Made by a program: the position numbers and the translations under genes
NCBI GenBank assembly: GCA_021808195.1
Contig: JAKBCE010000158.1
Coordinates: 1-5,844, forward strand
Direction: 5' to 3'
Source of the DNA: Pseudomonadota bacterium
GTDB lineage: Bacteria; Pseudomonadota; Gammaproteobacteria; Steroidobacterales; Steroidobacteraceae
DNA: 5,844 nt
Part shown: in pieces, positions 1 through 5,844 of the stretch
Position numbering within the stretch: position 1 is the stretch's first letter
Layout: each line of letters begins with the position of its first letter
The notes under the pieces: generated by a model
What the model was told of the DNA's origin: nothing
Databases searched by the model: none
What the model saw: the letters and a program-made list of their open reading frames with translations, nothing else

Positions 1-1
1 C

Positions 2-139
2 GGGAACATTCTGTTGACCAACCTCAGCGCCACCCAGCCGGCGACCCAGACGCCGGAGCCGGGTTCGCTGGCGCTGCTCGCCGCGGGCCTCGCCGCCGTC
101 GGCCTCGCCCTGGGGGCTCGCCGCCGCCAGCGCGGCTGA
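2..139 (+). CDS. PEP-CTERM sorting-domain protein, C-terminal end only (5' end outside window)
   Basis: The reading frame enters from the left edge and ends at TGA 137-139, leaving 45 visible residues. The end has the three-part PEP-CTERM layout: a Pro-Glu-Pro motif (TPEPGS, codons from about position 50), one hydrophobic helix rich in Ala, Leu and Gly, then a basic tail (ARRRQRG) at the very C-terminus. In known systems this tail sends a Sec-exported protein to exosortase (EpsH/XrtA type) in the inner membrane, which cleaves it, in bacteria that make extracellular polysaccharide. The functional part of the protein lies outside the window, so its role cannot be stated. It is convergent with the glycosyltransferase gene on the other strand and is followed by a strong hairpin. 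The sorting signal is clear; the identity of the protein is unknown. Confidence 0.85.
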   Translation, partial: GNILLTNLSATQPATQTPEPGSLALLAAGLAAVGLALGARRRQRG

Positions 140-178
140 TCTGCTCGATCCGGCAACGATCCAGACGGATCGAACTGC

Positions 179-218
179 CACGGGTCGGCCGGCATTGCCG
201 GCCGACCCGTGTTCGTTT
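179..218 (+). terminator. Rho-independent-like terminator after the PEP-CTERM gene
   Basis: A perfect inverted repeat has arms at 179-193 and 197-211 (15 bp, very GC-rich) around a 3-nt ATT loop, starting 40 bp after the stop codon. On the + strand it is followed by TTCGTTT, a short interrupted T-run. On the - strand no T-run follows, so it serves the + strand gene better, although such a stem between convergent genes may also slow transcription arriving from the other side. Confidence 0.65.
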
Positions 219-337
219 CAGGGGATGCCGATGTGCCGCCACTTCGGCCCTCTCCGAACGACGGCACCGTTGTGGATCACTCCTCAGCGGCGACGCTGTT
301 CGAATCGAGTTCGCGGGCCGGTCCGCCCGAGAGCAGG

Positions 338-1423
338 CTACTCTTCGTTCACCGCCATCGTCATGTCCGTCGGTTCGCGCGGCGGAGTCTCCAGGACGGC
401 ATTCAGGTACACTTTAATTTGCGAGCGAAACGCCTGATCAATCGCCTCGAAGCGCGCTCGCGCCGCACGTCCGAACGCATCCCGCTCGGCCTGCGACATC
501 TCTAACGCGCGACGGATCTTGCGCTCCAGATCATCAAGATTTACGAAGTAGCGCTTCCCGATGCCCATCGGCTTGGACCGTTCCACCGCCACCAGCAGGC
601 CCGCATCCGGGGTCACGATTTCATTCATGGGCGGGGCATCCGTGGTGATCACGACGCCGCCCACACTCAAGCCTTCGAGGATGATGTGCCCGAACCCCTC
701 GGCCTCGCTGGGACACAGATACAGCGCACTGTCGTTTTGCAGGCGTCGCAGTGTTCCCTCGTCCATCCGGTCGGTGATCATTTCGATGTTGGGTACAGAT
801 TCGCGCTGGCGCCACGGCAAGGTGCGCCCGAAGTAATTGTGCGGGCGCCTCAGCACGCGCAGTGTCGGCCACCCGGGATTGCGCGCCCAGACCTCGAGCA
901 CGGCGTCGGTGCCCTTTCCGGTACTGGATCCGGCCACGTGCAAACCGACACACTCTTTCGGGCCCGTCGCCCCAGACACCCGTCGATCCTCGCTCGTCCA
1001 GCCGAGCATGCGCACCGTGCACCCGATCTGTGCGAACAGGCGGTGCGCACGCCGTGATTTCGCCCACACCTCGGTGACGCTCGCCAGATGTGGCGTCGAC
1101 GCCGGCCCGAACCACTCCTGGTTCGGGATCAGGACGTTGCGCTCCGCGAGCCAGAAGTACCCGGGCTGAACGTCCTCCAGGTGGAGGTTCAACTCAAACG
1201 GCGGACGAAACCCTGCTCTGGCGACTGCCGCCTTGCCGAAGCGGGTCGCACGCAGACGCATCGACCCACGCGCCGCCGCAGAAATGGACCGTGCACCGTG
1301 ATAATTGCGGTTCAGAAAGACGGTACAGCCCTCGGCCTCAAGCACCTCTCGCAGCAGGGCGATATCGCGACTCAAGCCGCCGCCGTTGTCCCAACCGATG
1401 ATGTTGACGGATCGCTTCATCAT
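338..1423 (-). CDS. Glycosyltransferase, GT4-like (GT-B fold)
   Basis: This is a complete 361-residue protein expected to move a sugar from a nucleotide-activated donor to an acceptor glycan or lipid on the cytoplasmic side. It has no signal peptide or membrane helix. The N-terminal half starts with a beta strand and glycine-rich loop (WDNGGGLSRD, residues 11-20), as in GT-B acceptor domains. The C-terminal half carries the donor-site features: a strand with HVAGSSTGKGT (162-172), the EX7E motif EGFGHIILE (242-250) and a following APPMNEIV loop (263-270). Start: ATG 1421-1423 is directly preceded in frame by TGA, so the gene cannot begin further upstream. The next codon is also ATG (1418-1420) and is an equally good start. 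No strong ribosome-binding site is seen. The gene lies 128 bp downstream of the c-di-GMP gene on the same strand, so co-transcription is possible. Donor, acceptor and product are unknown. Confidence 0.9.
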   Translation of the reverse strand: MMKRSVNIIGWDNGGGLSRDIALLREVLEAEGCTVFLNRNYHGARSISAAARGSMRLRATRFGKAAVARAGFRPPFELNLHLEDVQPGYFWLAERNVLIPNQEWFGPASTPHLASVTEVWAKSRRAHRLFAQIGCTVRMLGWTSEDRRVSGATGPKECVGLHVAGSSTGKGTDAVLEVWARNPGWPTLRVLRRPHNYFGRTLPWRQRESVPNIEMITDRMDEGTLRRLQNDSALYLCPSEAEGFGHIILEGLSVGGVVITTDAPPMNEIVTPDAGLLVAVERSKPMGIGKRYFVNLDDLERKIRRALEMSQAERDAFGRAARARFEAIDQAFRSQIKVYLNAVLETPPREPTDMTMAVNEE

Positions 1424-1551
1424 TCAGGGCAGCCGGTGCGGCGCTTACTGTTCAAGGTCACGTGTCTGCAACGAGACCGCGGCGCACACTGCTTCGGCGG
1501 AACCCCTGCGACCGCGCGGCGAATTCGATCGACGTGGATTGCACCGCACGT

Positions 1552-4422
1552 TCAGCGTAGCAGCTGCGCAATGGGTTGCGGATTGGCGACGAAGTAGCCC
1601 TGCGCGTAATCGACGCCGATGCGACCGAGCTCATCGAGCACCGACTGCACCTCCACACACTCGGCGACGGTCTCGATGCCGAGCGTACGCCCAACCTTGC
1701 AGACCGCCTCGACCATGCTGCGATCGACTGGATCGTCGGCGATCCGTCGCACGAACTGGCCGTCGATTTTCAGAAAATCCACCGGCAGGCTCTTCAGGTA
1801 CATGAACGAGGAGAGTCCCGTCCCGAAGTCATCGAGTGAGAACTTGCAACCGCGGGTCTTCAGCTCGCGCATCACGAATGCGACGTTGGAGAGATTGGTC
1901 ACCGCTGCGGTCTCGGTGATCTCGAAGCACAGCGCGGCGGCGAGCGAGGTGTCCTCCACGTGCTGCATGACGAAGTCGATGAACGACTGATCGTTCAGCG
2001 AGGTCCCGGAGAGATTCACCGCGAGCAGCGGCAGCGCCTTGCCCTGCGCGCGCCACTCGGTGAGAAATTCGGTCGCGCGGCTCACCACCCAGCGGTCGAT
2101 CACCGACATCACGTTGTAGCGCTCAGCGGCGGGGATGAACTCTCCGGGAGGCACGAGGTGACCATCATCGTCCCGGAGGCGCACCAGCAGTTCGTTGAAC
2201 GAGGGGCCGGGACGCTCGGTGACCGGGCGGATGGGCTGGTAGTACAGCTCGAGCCGGTTCTCCTCCGCCGCGCGCGTCACGCGGGCCACCCAGTGCATCT
2301 CGCGGTGACGCGGATGACTCAGACCGTCCGCCTCATACAGATGGATCCGGTTGCGGCCCTCGTCCTTGGCGGCGTAGCAGGCAATGTCCGCCGCGCTCAT
2401 CAGATTCGCGACGCTCTCGGTGTCCGCACTGATCTGCACAATGCCGACGCTCGCGCCCACCGAGAGCGTGGTCGCGCCCCAGGTGAAGCGGTAATCGCGG
2501 ATCGCCTGGCGGACGCTCTCGGCGATGCGTGTGGACTGCTCCACCGTGCAGTTCTCGAGCAGTACCCCGAACTCATCGCCACCGAGTCGAGCAAGGGTGT
2601 CTGCGGCCCGCACGCGCGACTGCAGCAGCCCGGTGACGTCCCGCAGCAGACGATCGCCGGCCTGGTGACCGCAGGTATCGTTGACCACCTTGAACTGGTC
2701 GAGATCGACGTAGAGCAGCGCATGCACGCCCTCGCCGCGCTGCGCGGTGAGCACCGCTGCATGCAGGCGGTTGTCGAACTCGCGGCGGTTGATCAGGCCC
2801 GTGAGCGCATCATGGCTCGCCTGGTACGACAGCGCCCGCTTCAGCCGCCGCTCGCGGGTCACGTCATGGAACACCATCACCGCGCCGATCACGCGACCGC
2901 CGCGGTCGCAGATCGGCGCGGCGCTCTCCTGGATGGCCACTTCGTGTCCGGCGCGCGTCACCAGCACGGCCTGTTCGGTGGCGGCATTGCGGCGCGCCTT
3001 GCCGAGCACGCACAGCAGCGGGTTGTCGATCGGATCGCGGCTGACCTCGTCGATGAGCGAGAGCACCTCGCCGATCGGCCGGCCGCGCGCCTCATCGAGC
3101 CGCCAGGCGGTGAGGTTCTCGGCGACCGGGTTGATGTAATCGATGCGTCCTTCGGCGTCCGTACTGATCACGGCATCCCCGATCGACTGCAGCGTGACCT
3201 GGGCGCGCTCCTTCTCGGCGAAGATCTGCTGCTCGGCGCGCTTGCGCTCGGTGATATCGGTGATCGCGCCCTCGTAGCTGACGATGCGGCCCGAGGTGTC
3301 GCGCACCGCGCGAGCGTTCTCGAACACCACCACCGGCTGTCCATCGCGCCGGCGCAGGACGAACTCGGCGTTACGGATCTCGCCCTGCGTTTCGACCTGA
3401 CGGATGAACTGGGCGCGGTCCTCGGGATTCCAGTAGAGCGTCGAGACGTCCCGCATGGCGTAGAGCTGCTCAGCGCTCTCGTAGCCGAGAATGGCGACGA
3501 ACGCGGGATTGACGGACTTCAGCCGGCCGTCGCGCCCGCTCTGGTACACGCCCTCGACGATGCTCTCGAAGAGGCCGCGATACTTCGCTTCGCTGGTGCG
3601 CAGCGCCTCTTCCGCGAAGCGGCGCGCGATGGCGATACCGGCGATCTGCGCCGCGTGGGCGAGGATGCGCAGCTCGCGTTGTCCCGGCAGCCCCGCCGTC
3701 GAGTGATAAACCCCCAGGCACCCCAGCATCCGCCCGTCGGCGTCCTTGATGGGCGTTGACCAGGAGGCGTTGAGGCCCGCGGCACGAACCTGATCTCGAT
3801 GCCGCTCCCAGAAGGGATCCTTGGTGACATCCGCCACCAGCACCTGGCGGCCCAGACACACCGCCGCGGCGCACGAGCCGTTGCGGATGTCGATGGCGCT
3901 GTGCTCGAGTTCGGTGCGCAGCGCCGCGCTCATCTTCGGCGCAACGAGGTACGCGAATGAATGCCCGTCCTCGGCGAGCACCGAGATGGCCCCCAGAGTG
4001 CCGACGCCGACGGATTCCACAAAATGGGTGACGGATGAGAGCGCCTGCGCGAGCGGCACGTTCGCGGTCAGCTGCTCGAAGACCTCGCGCTCGGCACGCG
4101 CGACGCGCTCGGTGAGTTCCGACTCGTGTGCGCGGTACGCCAGTTCCGCCGCCTCATCGGCCATCAGGCGCATCGACTGCACGATGCCGCGCCGTTCGGC
4201 ATCCATGGCTTCGAACTGCTGGCTGACCAGCTTCAGAACGACGCCGAGATCCGGTGACTCCCCGCCGCTGCGCAGCGAAGCCTCGCGAATCAGGGAGTGG
4301 ACATGCGGATGCAGACCGCCCTCGGCCGCCACGCCGAGGGCGGCGCGCACGATGGTAGTCGATGCGCTGGAGAGCACCTGAGTAGTCTCGGACGGCGACT
4401 CGTGTCGTTCGGGAGCAGGCAT
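1552..4422 (-). CDS. GAF-PAS-PAS-GGDEF-EAL protein, cyclic-di-GMP synthase/phosphodiesterase
   Basis: This 956-residue soluble regulator would make and/or degrade cyclic di-GMP under sensory control (numbering from ATG 4422). Domain order: a helical, coiled-coil-prone N-terminus (1-115); GAF (about 118-268, with GSCAAAV and ASWSTPIKD signatures); PAS 1 (about 275-395, ending in the PAC-like DITERKRAE); PAS 2 (about 403-527); GGDEF (about 530-697); EAL (about 718-950). No membrane helices are present. The GGDEF active site is intact (614-618), and an RxxD inhibitory site (RAAD, 605-608) lies five residues before it. The EAL signature reads ELL (744-746), but the expected catalytic positions are present: E744, N803, E834/E837, D864-D865, K885, E921 and Q941. 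Both activities are therefore plausible. A GTG at 4426-4428 would add two residues. ATG 4422 is preferred because a weak GAG purine stretch sits 5 nt upstream of it. The gene ends at TGA 1552-1554. Confidence 0.96.
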   Translation of the reverse strand: MPAPERHESPSETTQVLSSASTTIVRAALGVAAEGGLHPHVHSLIREASLRSGGESPDLGVVLKLVSQQFEAMDAERRGIVQSMRLMADEAAELAYRAHESELTERVARAEREVFEQLTANVPLAQALSSVTHFVESVGVGTLGAISVLAEDGHSFAYLVAPKMSAALRTELEHSAIDIRNGSCAAAVCLGRQVLVADVTKDPFWERHRDQVRAAGLNASWSTPIKDADGRMLGCLGVYHSTAGLPGQRELRILAHAAQIAGIAIARRFAEEALRTSEAKYRGLFESIVEGVYQSGRDGRLKSVNPAFVAILGYESAEQLYAMRDVSTLYWNPEDRAQFIRQVETQGEIRNAEFVLRRRDGQPVVVFENARAVRDTSGRIVSYEGAITDITERKRAEQQIFAEKERAQVTLQSIGDAVISTDAEGRIDYINPVAENLTAWRLDEARGRPIGEVLSLIDEVSRDPIDNPLLCVLGKARRNAATEQAVLVTRAGHEVAIQESAAPICDRGGRVIGAVMVFHDVTRERRLKRALSYQASHDALTGLINRREFDNRLHAAVLTAQRGEGVHALLYVDLDQFKVVNDTCGHQAGDRLLRDVTGLLQSRVRAADTLARLGGDEFGVLLENCTVEQSTRIAESVRQAIRDYRFTWGATTLSVGASVGIVQISADTESVANLMSAADIACYAAKDEGRNRIHLYEADGLSHPRHREMHWVARVTRAAEENRLELYYQPIRPVTERPGPSFNELLVRLRDDDGHLVPPGEFIPAAERYNVMSVIDRWVVSRATEFLTEWRAQGKALPLLAVNLSGTSLNDQSFIDFVMQHVEDTSLAAALCFEITETAAVTNLSNVAFVMRELKTRGCKFSLDDFGTGLSSFMYLKSLPVDFLKIDGQFVRRIADDPVDRSMVEAVCKVGRTLGIETVAECVEVQSVLDELGRIGVDYAQGYFVANPQPIAQLLR

Positions 4423-4428
4423 GAGCAC

Positions 4429-4782
4429 TCGGGCGCGTCAGTCGCGGATCTCAGATGCACTCGATCCGACGCCGCGAGGCGCACGGTTCGGCGGGGCACG
4501 GGCGCCGCGGGGCTGCCCGGTAGCGATCTCTCCCAGTCTGCATGGCTCAGTGCCTTTGTTCCGGCCCACCCTAGGGCTTCTTATGCCGCCGACAGTAGCG
4601 CGTCCGGCCCGAAGCGCGCATCCCGCAGGGTGTAAAACCGTGAAATTCGGCGCGTTTCTCTGAAATCCGGGGCGCCGCAGGCGCGCATCTGCCCGTAATG
4701 CGGGCCTCGGCCGCCTGAAGTCTGCGGATCGATCGCGCCGCGCCCCCCCTCGCCAGAGGCCGATGGTCTCGGATGCTGCACG
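4429..4782. other. Non-coding stretch upstream of the c-di-GMP gene
   Basis: I see no supportable gene here: open frames on both strands are short, Arg/Pro/Ser-rich and resemble no family I know. It holds a less GC-rich island at about 4631-4667 (TGTAAAACC, GTGAAATTC, TTTCTCTGAAAT), a natural place for a promoter. However, I could not find a convincing -35/-10 pair facing the c-di-GMP gene. Short inverted repeats occur at 4691-4705 (GCCCG/CGGGC) and 4755-4769 (GAGGCC/GGTCTC with one G-T pair). Neither is followed by a T-run. The stretch should contain the promoter and leader of the leftward gene. Confidence 0.5.
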
Positions 4783-4800
4783 TCAGGGCCGGCGCCGCTG

Positions 4801-4896
4801 ATCAGAACGCCAGACCGTGAGCTGCGAGGGAAGCGGCCCCTCCCTGTTCATGCACCCCAGCCGCCCGCCTGGCCCTCTCAACGGAATCGATGGACT
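4801..4896 (-). pseudogene. Decayed C-terminal remnant of the CopG-type antitoxin
   Basis: Reading on in the same frame past the antitoxin's TAG stop gives 32 more codons down to 4801 (next in-frame stop TGA 4783-4785). They keep scattered matches to the usual end of this antitoxin family. Just after the stop, SPSIPLRGP resembles the start of the ribbon-helix-helix domain (family pattern about STKTISLRLP). Nearer the end, NREGPLPSQLTVW (4848-4810) resembles NRRDVPYQSLIKVW, with one residue fewer. Most of the helix-turn-helix-like middle is missing. This fits a gene that acquired a stop, lost an internal segment and is drifting. The family patterns are from memory and the match is short, so this is an inference. 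Confidence 0.45.
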
Positions 4897-5085
4897 CTAC
4901 GGCTTCAGATTCGGCAATCGCACCGGTTGAGCGCGGCTCCAGTCCACGTACGCGGTGGATTCGTGTGTTTCCCAGAACGCCCGCTCCTCGGCCTCGGCCT
5001 TGAACGCCGGAACCCTCTTCTTGGAGCGTACCGCGCCGGGCCCGCCAAGCGGAATCCCGCGCTTCCTGGAAGTCTGGTCTGTCAT
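4897..5085 (-). CDS. CopG-family type II antitoxin, truncated N-terminal part (probable relic)
   Basis: This 62-residue frame starts at ATG 5083-5085 (a TTG directly upstream is less likely) and ends at TAG 4897-4899. Residues 23-62 carry the conserved front part of CopG-family antitoxins that pair with BrnT-like toxins: KRVPAF (23-28), EAEERAFWETHES (31-43), DWS (48-50) and the closing NLKP (59-62). In the family this part precedes a ribbon-helix-helix DNA-binding domain, giving about 90-100 residues in all. Here the protein stops where that domain should begin, so it would lack operator binding and normal dimerisation. A TGATG sequence at the start suggests it was once translationally coupled to an upstream toxin gene, and a toxin-like fragment does lie there. 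The family call is from recalled motifs. Whether the short protein is made or neutralises anything is unknown. Confidence 0.65.
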   Translation of the reverse strand: MTDQTSRKRGIPLGGPGAVRSKKRVPAFKAEAEERAFWETHESTAYVDWSRAQPVRLPNLKP

Positions 5086-5088
5086 CAA

Positions 5089-5173
5089 TGACTCGCGCTT
5101 TGCGATGCAGGTCTCGCTGACAAATAACTCGAATCCGGGTTCGATTAGAGCGCAGCGTAACGATCACGCGCAA
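5089..5173 (-). pseudogene. BrnT-like toxin, C-terminal fragment
   Basis: Directly upstream of the antitoxin, in a different frame, about 28 codons read VIVTLRSNRTRIRVICQRDL, then HRKARVID. This resembles the end of BrnT-family ribonuclease toxins, whose last strand and helix follow a pattern of the kind RIRVISAR....RKER..Y. An in-frame TAA at 5180-5182 closes the frame a few codons upstream. None of the three frames between there and srkA shows the rest of a ~90-residue BrnT (no WDxxK..N..KHGV-type front). The frame also does not stop at the antitoxin start as an intact toxin gene would; it runs on inside the antitoxin. The fragment is too short to be a working toxin. Its position before a CopG-type antitoxin is the usual toxin-antitoxin order and is the main support for the call. 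Confidence 0.5.
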
Positions 5174-5312
5174 CCTACTTTATCGAGCCGACCCGCACAG
5201 CGCGGGGACGCGTTGTTCCCTGCGCGTACGCGAAGCCTCGCCGTCCATACGAACCGGTGTCCTGGCTGCGCTGCCTCAGGCTCCCCGCCCGAGCCGCCCA
5301 CTCATCAGGCGA

Positions 5313-5844
5313 TTACCTTGCGAGCAGCGGCGGCTCGTCGATGGCCGAGAGCTGCTCGGCCAAGTCCCGCAGGTACCCTTCCCAGTGGCGCGGCTCGCCG
5401 AACCAGGGGAACGCGCGCGGGAACGCAGGATCCGTCCAGCGCTCGCACACCCAGGCGGCATGGTGCAGCATCCGCAGCGCCCGCAGCGGCTCGATCAGGC
5501 GCAGTTCGTGATAATCCAGAGACGCGAACTGCTCGTACCCCTCCATCAGCTGGGCCCACTGCGCCTGCTGTTCGGCCGGTTCGCCCGAGAGCAGCATCCA
5601 CAGGTCCTGGATGCGCGGCGCCATGGCGCAGTCATCGAGATCCACGAAGCGCGGCCCCTGTTCGGCCCAGAGCAGATTGCCCAGATGGCAGTCCCCGTGC
5701 ACCCGGATCGTGTGCACCGGGGCGACCTCCTCGTACACCCGCTCGATGCGCTGAAGCAGCTGATCGCTGAGGCGCGTGTACTGTTCCGTGAGCGCCTCCG
5801 GCAGCAGTGTCGAGGCTAGCACCGCGCGCTGCGCCTGTTGCCCG
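5313..5844 (-). CDS. srkA: Stress response kinase A (SrkA/RdoA/YihE), C-terminal half; N-terminus outside window
   Basis: The frame enters from the right edge and ends at TAA 5313-5315, with 176 residues visible of an expected ~330. SrkA is a cytoplasmic Ser/Thr protein kinase with an aminoglycoside-phosphotransferase/choline-kinase-like fold, linked in Escherichia coli to protection from stress-induced death and the Cpx envelope response. The catalytic region is complete here: HGDCHLGN with the catalytic Asp at codon 5691-5693 and the metal-binding Asn at 5676-5678, then FVDLDD with the metal-binding Asp at 5640-5642. Further family signatures follow: QDLWMLLSG, LIEPLRALRM, the W-rich segment DPAFPRAFPWFGEP, and a C-terminus with EPPLL. 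These match the order and spacing I recall for E. coli SrkA closely. In E. coli srkA precedes dsbA; here the downstream neighbour is instead the toxin-antitoxin relic. No clear terminator follows the stop codon. Confidence 0.95.
   Translation of the reverse strand, partial: GQQAQRAVLASTLLPEALTEQYTRLSDQLLQRIERVYEEVAPVHTIRVHGDCHLGNLLWAEQGPRFVDLDDCAMAPRIQDLWMLLSGEPAEQQAQWAQLMEGYEQFASLDYHELRLIEPLRALRMLHHAAWVCERWTDPAFPRAFPWFGEPRHWEGYLRDLAEQLSAIDEPPLLAR

Noticed and set aside
1960..3759. A 599-codon open frame on the + strand.
   Set aside because: It lies wholly antisense to the GGDEF-EAL gene, whose domains and catalytic motifs are unmistakable. Its His/Ala/Arg/Val-rich translation resembles no family. 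Long antisense frames are common in GC-rich genes.
4553..4585. Possible + strand promoter TTGTTC - 17 nt - TCTTAT.
   Set aside because: There is no + strand gene downstream for it to drive, and the hexamers are imperfect; probably chance.
4490..4600. On the - strand, ACAAAGGCACTGAGCC followed after 16 nt by ATCGCTACCGGGCAGCC loosely recalls the GEMM (c-di-GMP-I) riboswitch, which would be attractive ahead of a c-di-GMP enzyme.
   Set aside because: The match is only partial. The near-invariant GCAAAGCC and the GGGCAAACC half of the first stem are not present, and the tetraloop/receptor elements are not evident. An Infernal scan with the GEMM covariance model would settle it.
4755..4769. Hairpin GAGGCC/GGTCTC as a terminator for the toxin-antitoxin remnant.
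   Set aside because: Only six pairs with one G-T, and no T-run on either strand.
4501..4800. Three copies of GGCGCCGC at about 4501, 4671 and 4791.
   Set aside because: Short, irregularly spaced and expected by chance in DNA this GC-rich; flanks are unrelated.
4802..5173. A 123-codon - strand frame taken as one gene.
   Set aside because: Only its first ~28 codons look like protein-family sequence (toxin end). The rest is the antitoxin region read out of frame.
4955..5770. A 271-codon + strand open frame.
   Set aside because: It is antisense to srkA and to the antitoxin remnant, and its Arg/Pro/Ala/Ser-rich translation has no recognisable motif.

Overview
This GC-rich window (roughly two-thirds G+C) looks like chromosomal DNA from a proteobacterium, most likely a gammaproteobacterium or a relative. 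The evidence is a SrkA/RdoA-type stress kinase, a large multidomain cyclic-di-GMP enzyme and the tail of a PEP-CTERM surface/secreted protein. Genus cannot be fixed from the sequence.

Layout, left to right. (1) Positions 2-139, + strand: the C-terminus of a PEP-CTERM protein. It is followed at 179-218 by a perfect 15-bp hairpin that probably terminates it. (2) 338-1423, - strand: a complete GT4-like glycosyltransferase. (3) 1552-4422, - strand: a 956-residue soluble GAF-PAS-PAS-GGDEF-EAL protein with both catalytic sets and the inhibitory I-site preserved. It lies 128 bp upstream of the glycosyltransferase on the same strand. (4) 4429-4782: non-coding, with no gene I can support. (5) About 4801-5179, - strand: what looks like the decayed remains of a type II toxin-antitoxin pair, namely the last ~30 codons of a BrnT-like toxin, then a CopG-family antitoxin N-terminus cut by a TAG stop, then a short stretch still resembling the lost antitoxin C-terminus. 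(6) 5313-5844, - strand: the C-terminal half of srkA, running off the right edge.

Functional reading. The PEP-CTERM tail, glycosyltransferase and c-di-GMP enzyme fit a lifestyle with regulated extracellular polysaccharide and surface proteins, but only proximity links them here. srkA is a housekeeping stress gene. The toxin-antitoxin scar between srkA and the c-di-GMP gene suggests an old insertion now decaying.

I found no convincing new system. The most informative observations are the toxin-antitoxin relic and the unexplained leader upstream of the c-di-GMP gene. No tRNA, rRNA, CRISPR array, insertion sequence or attachment site was recognised.
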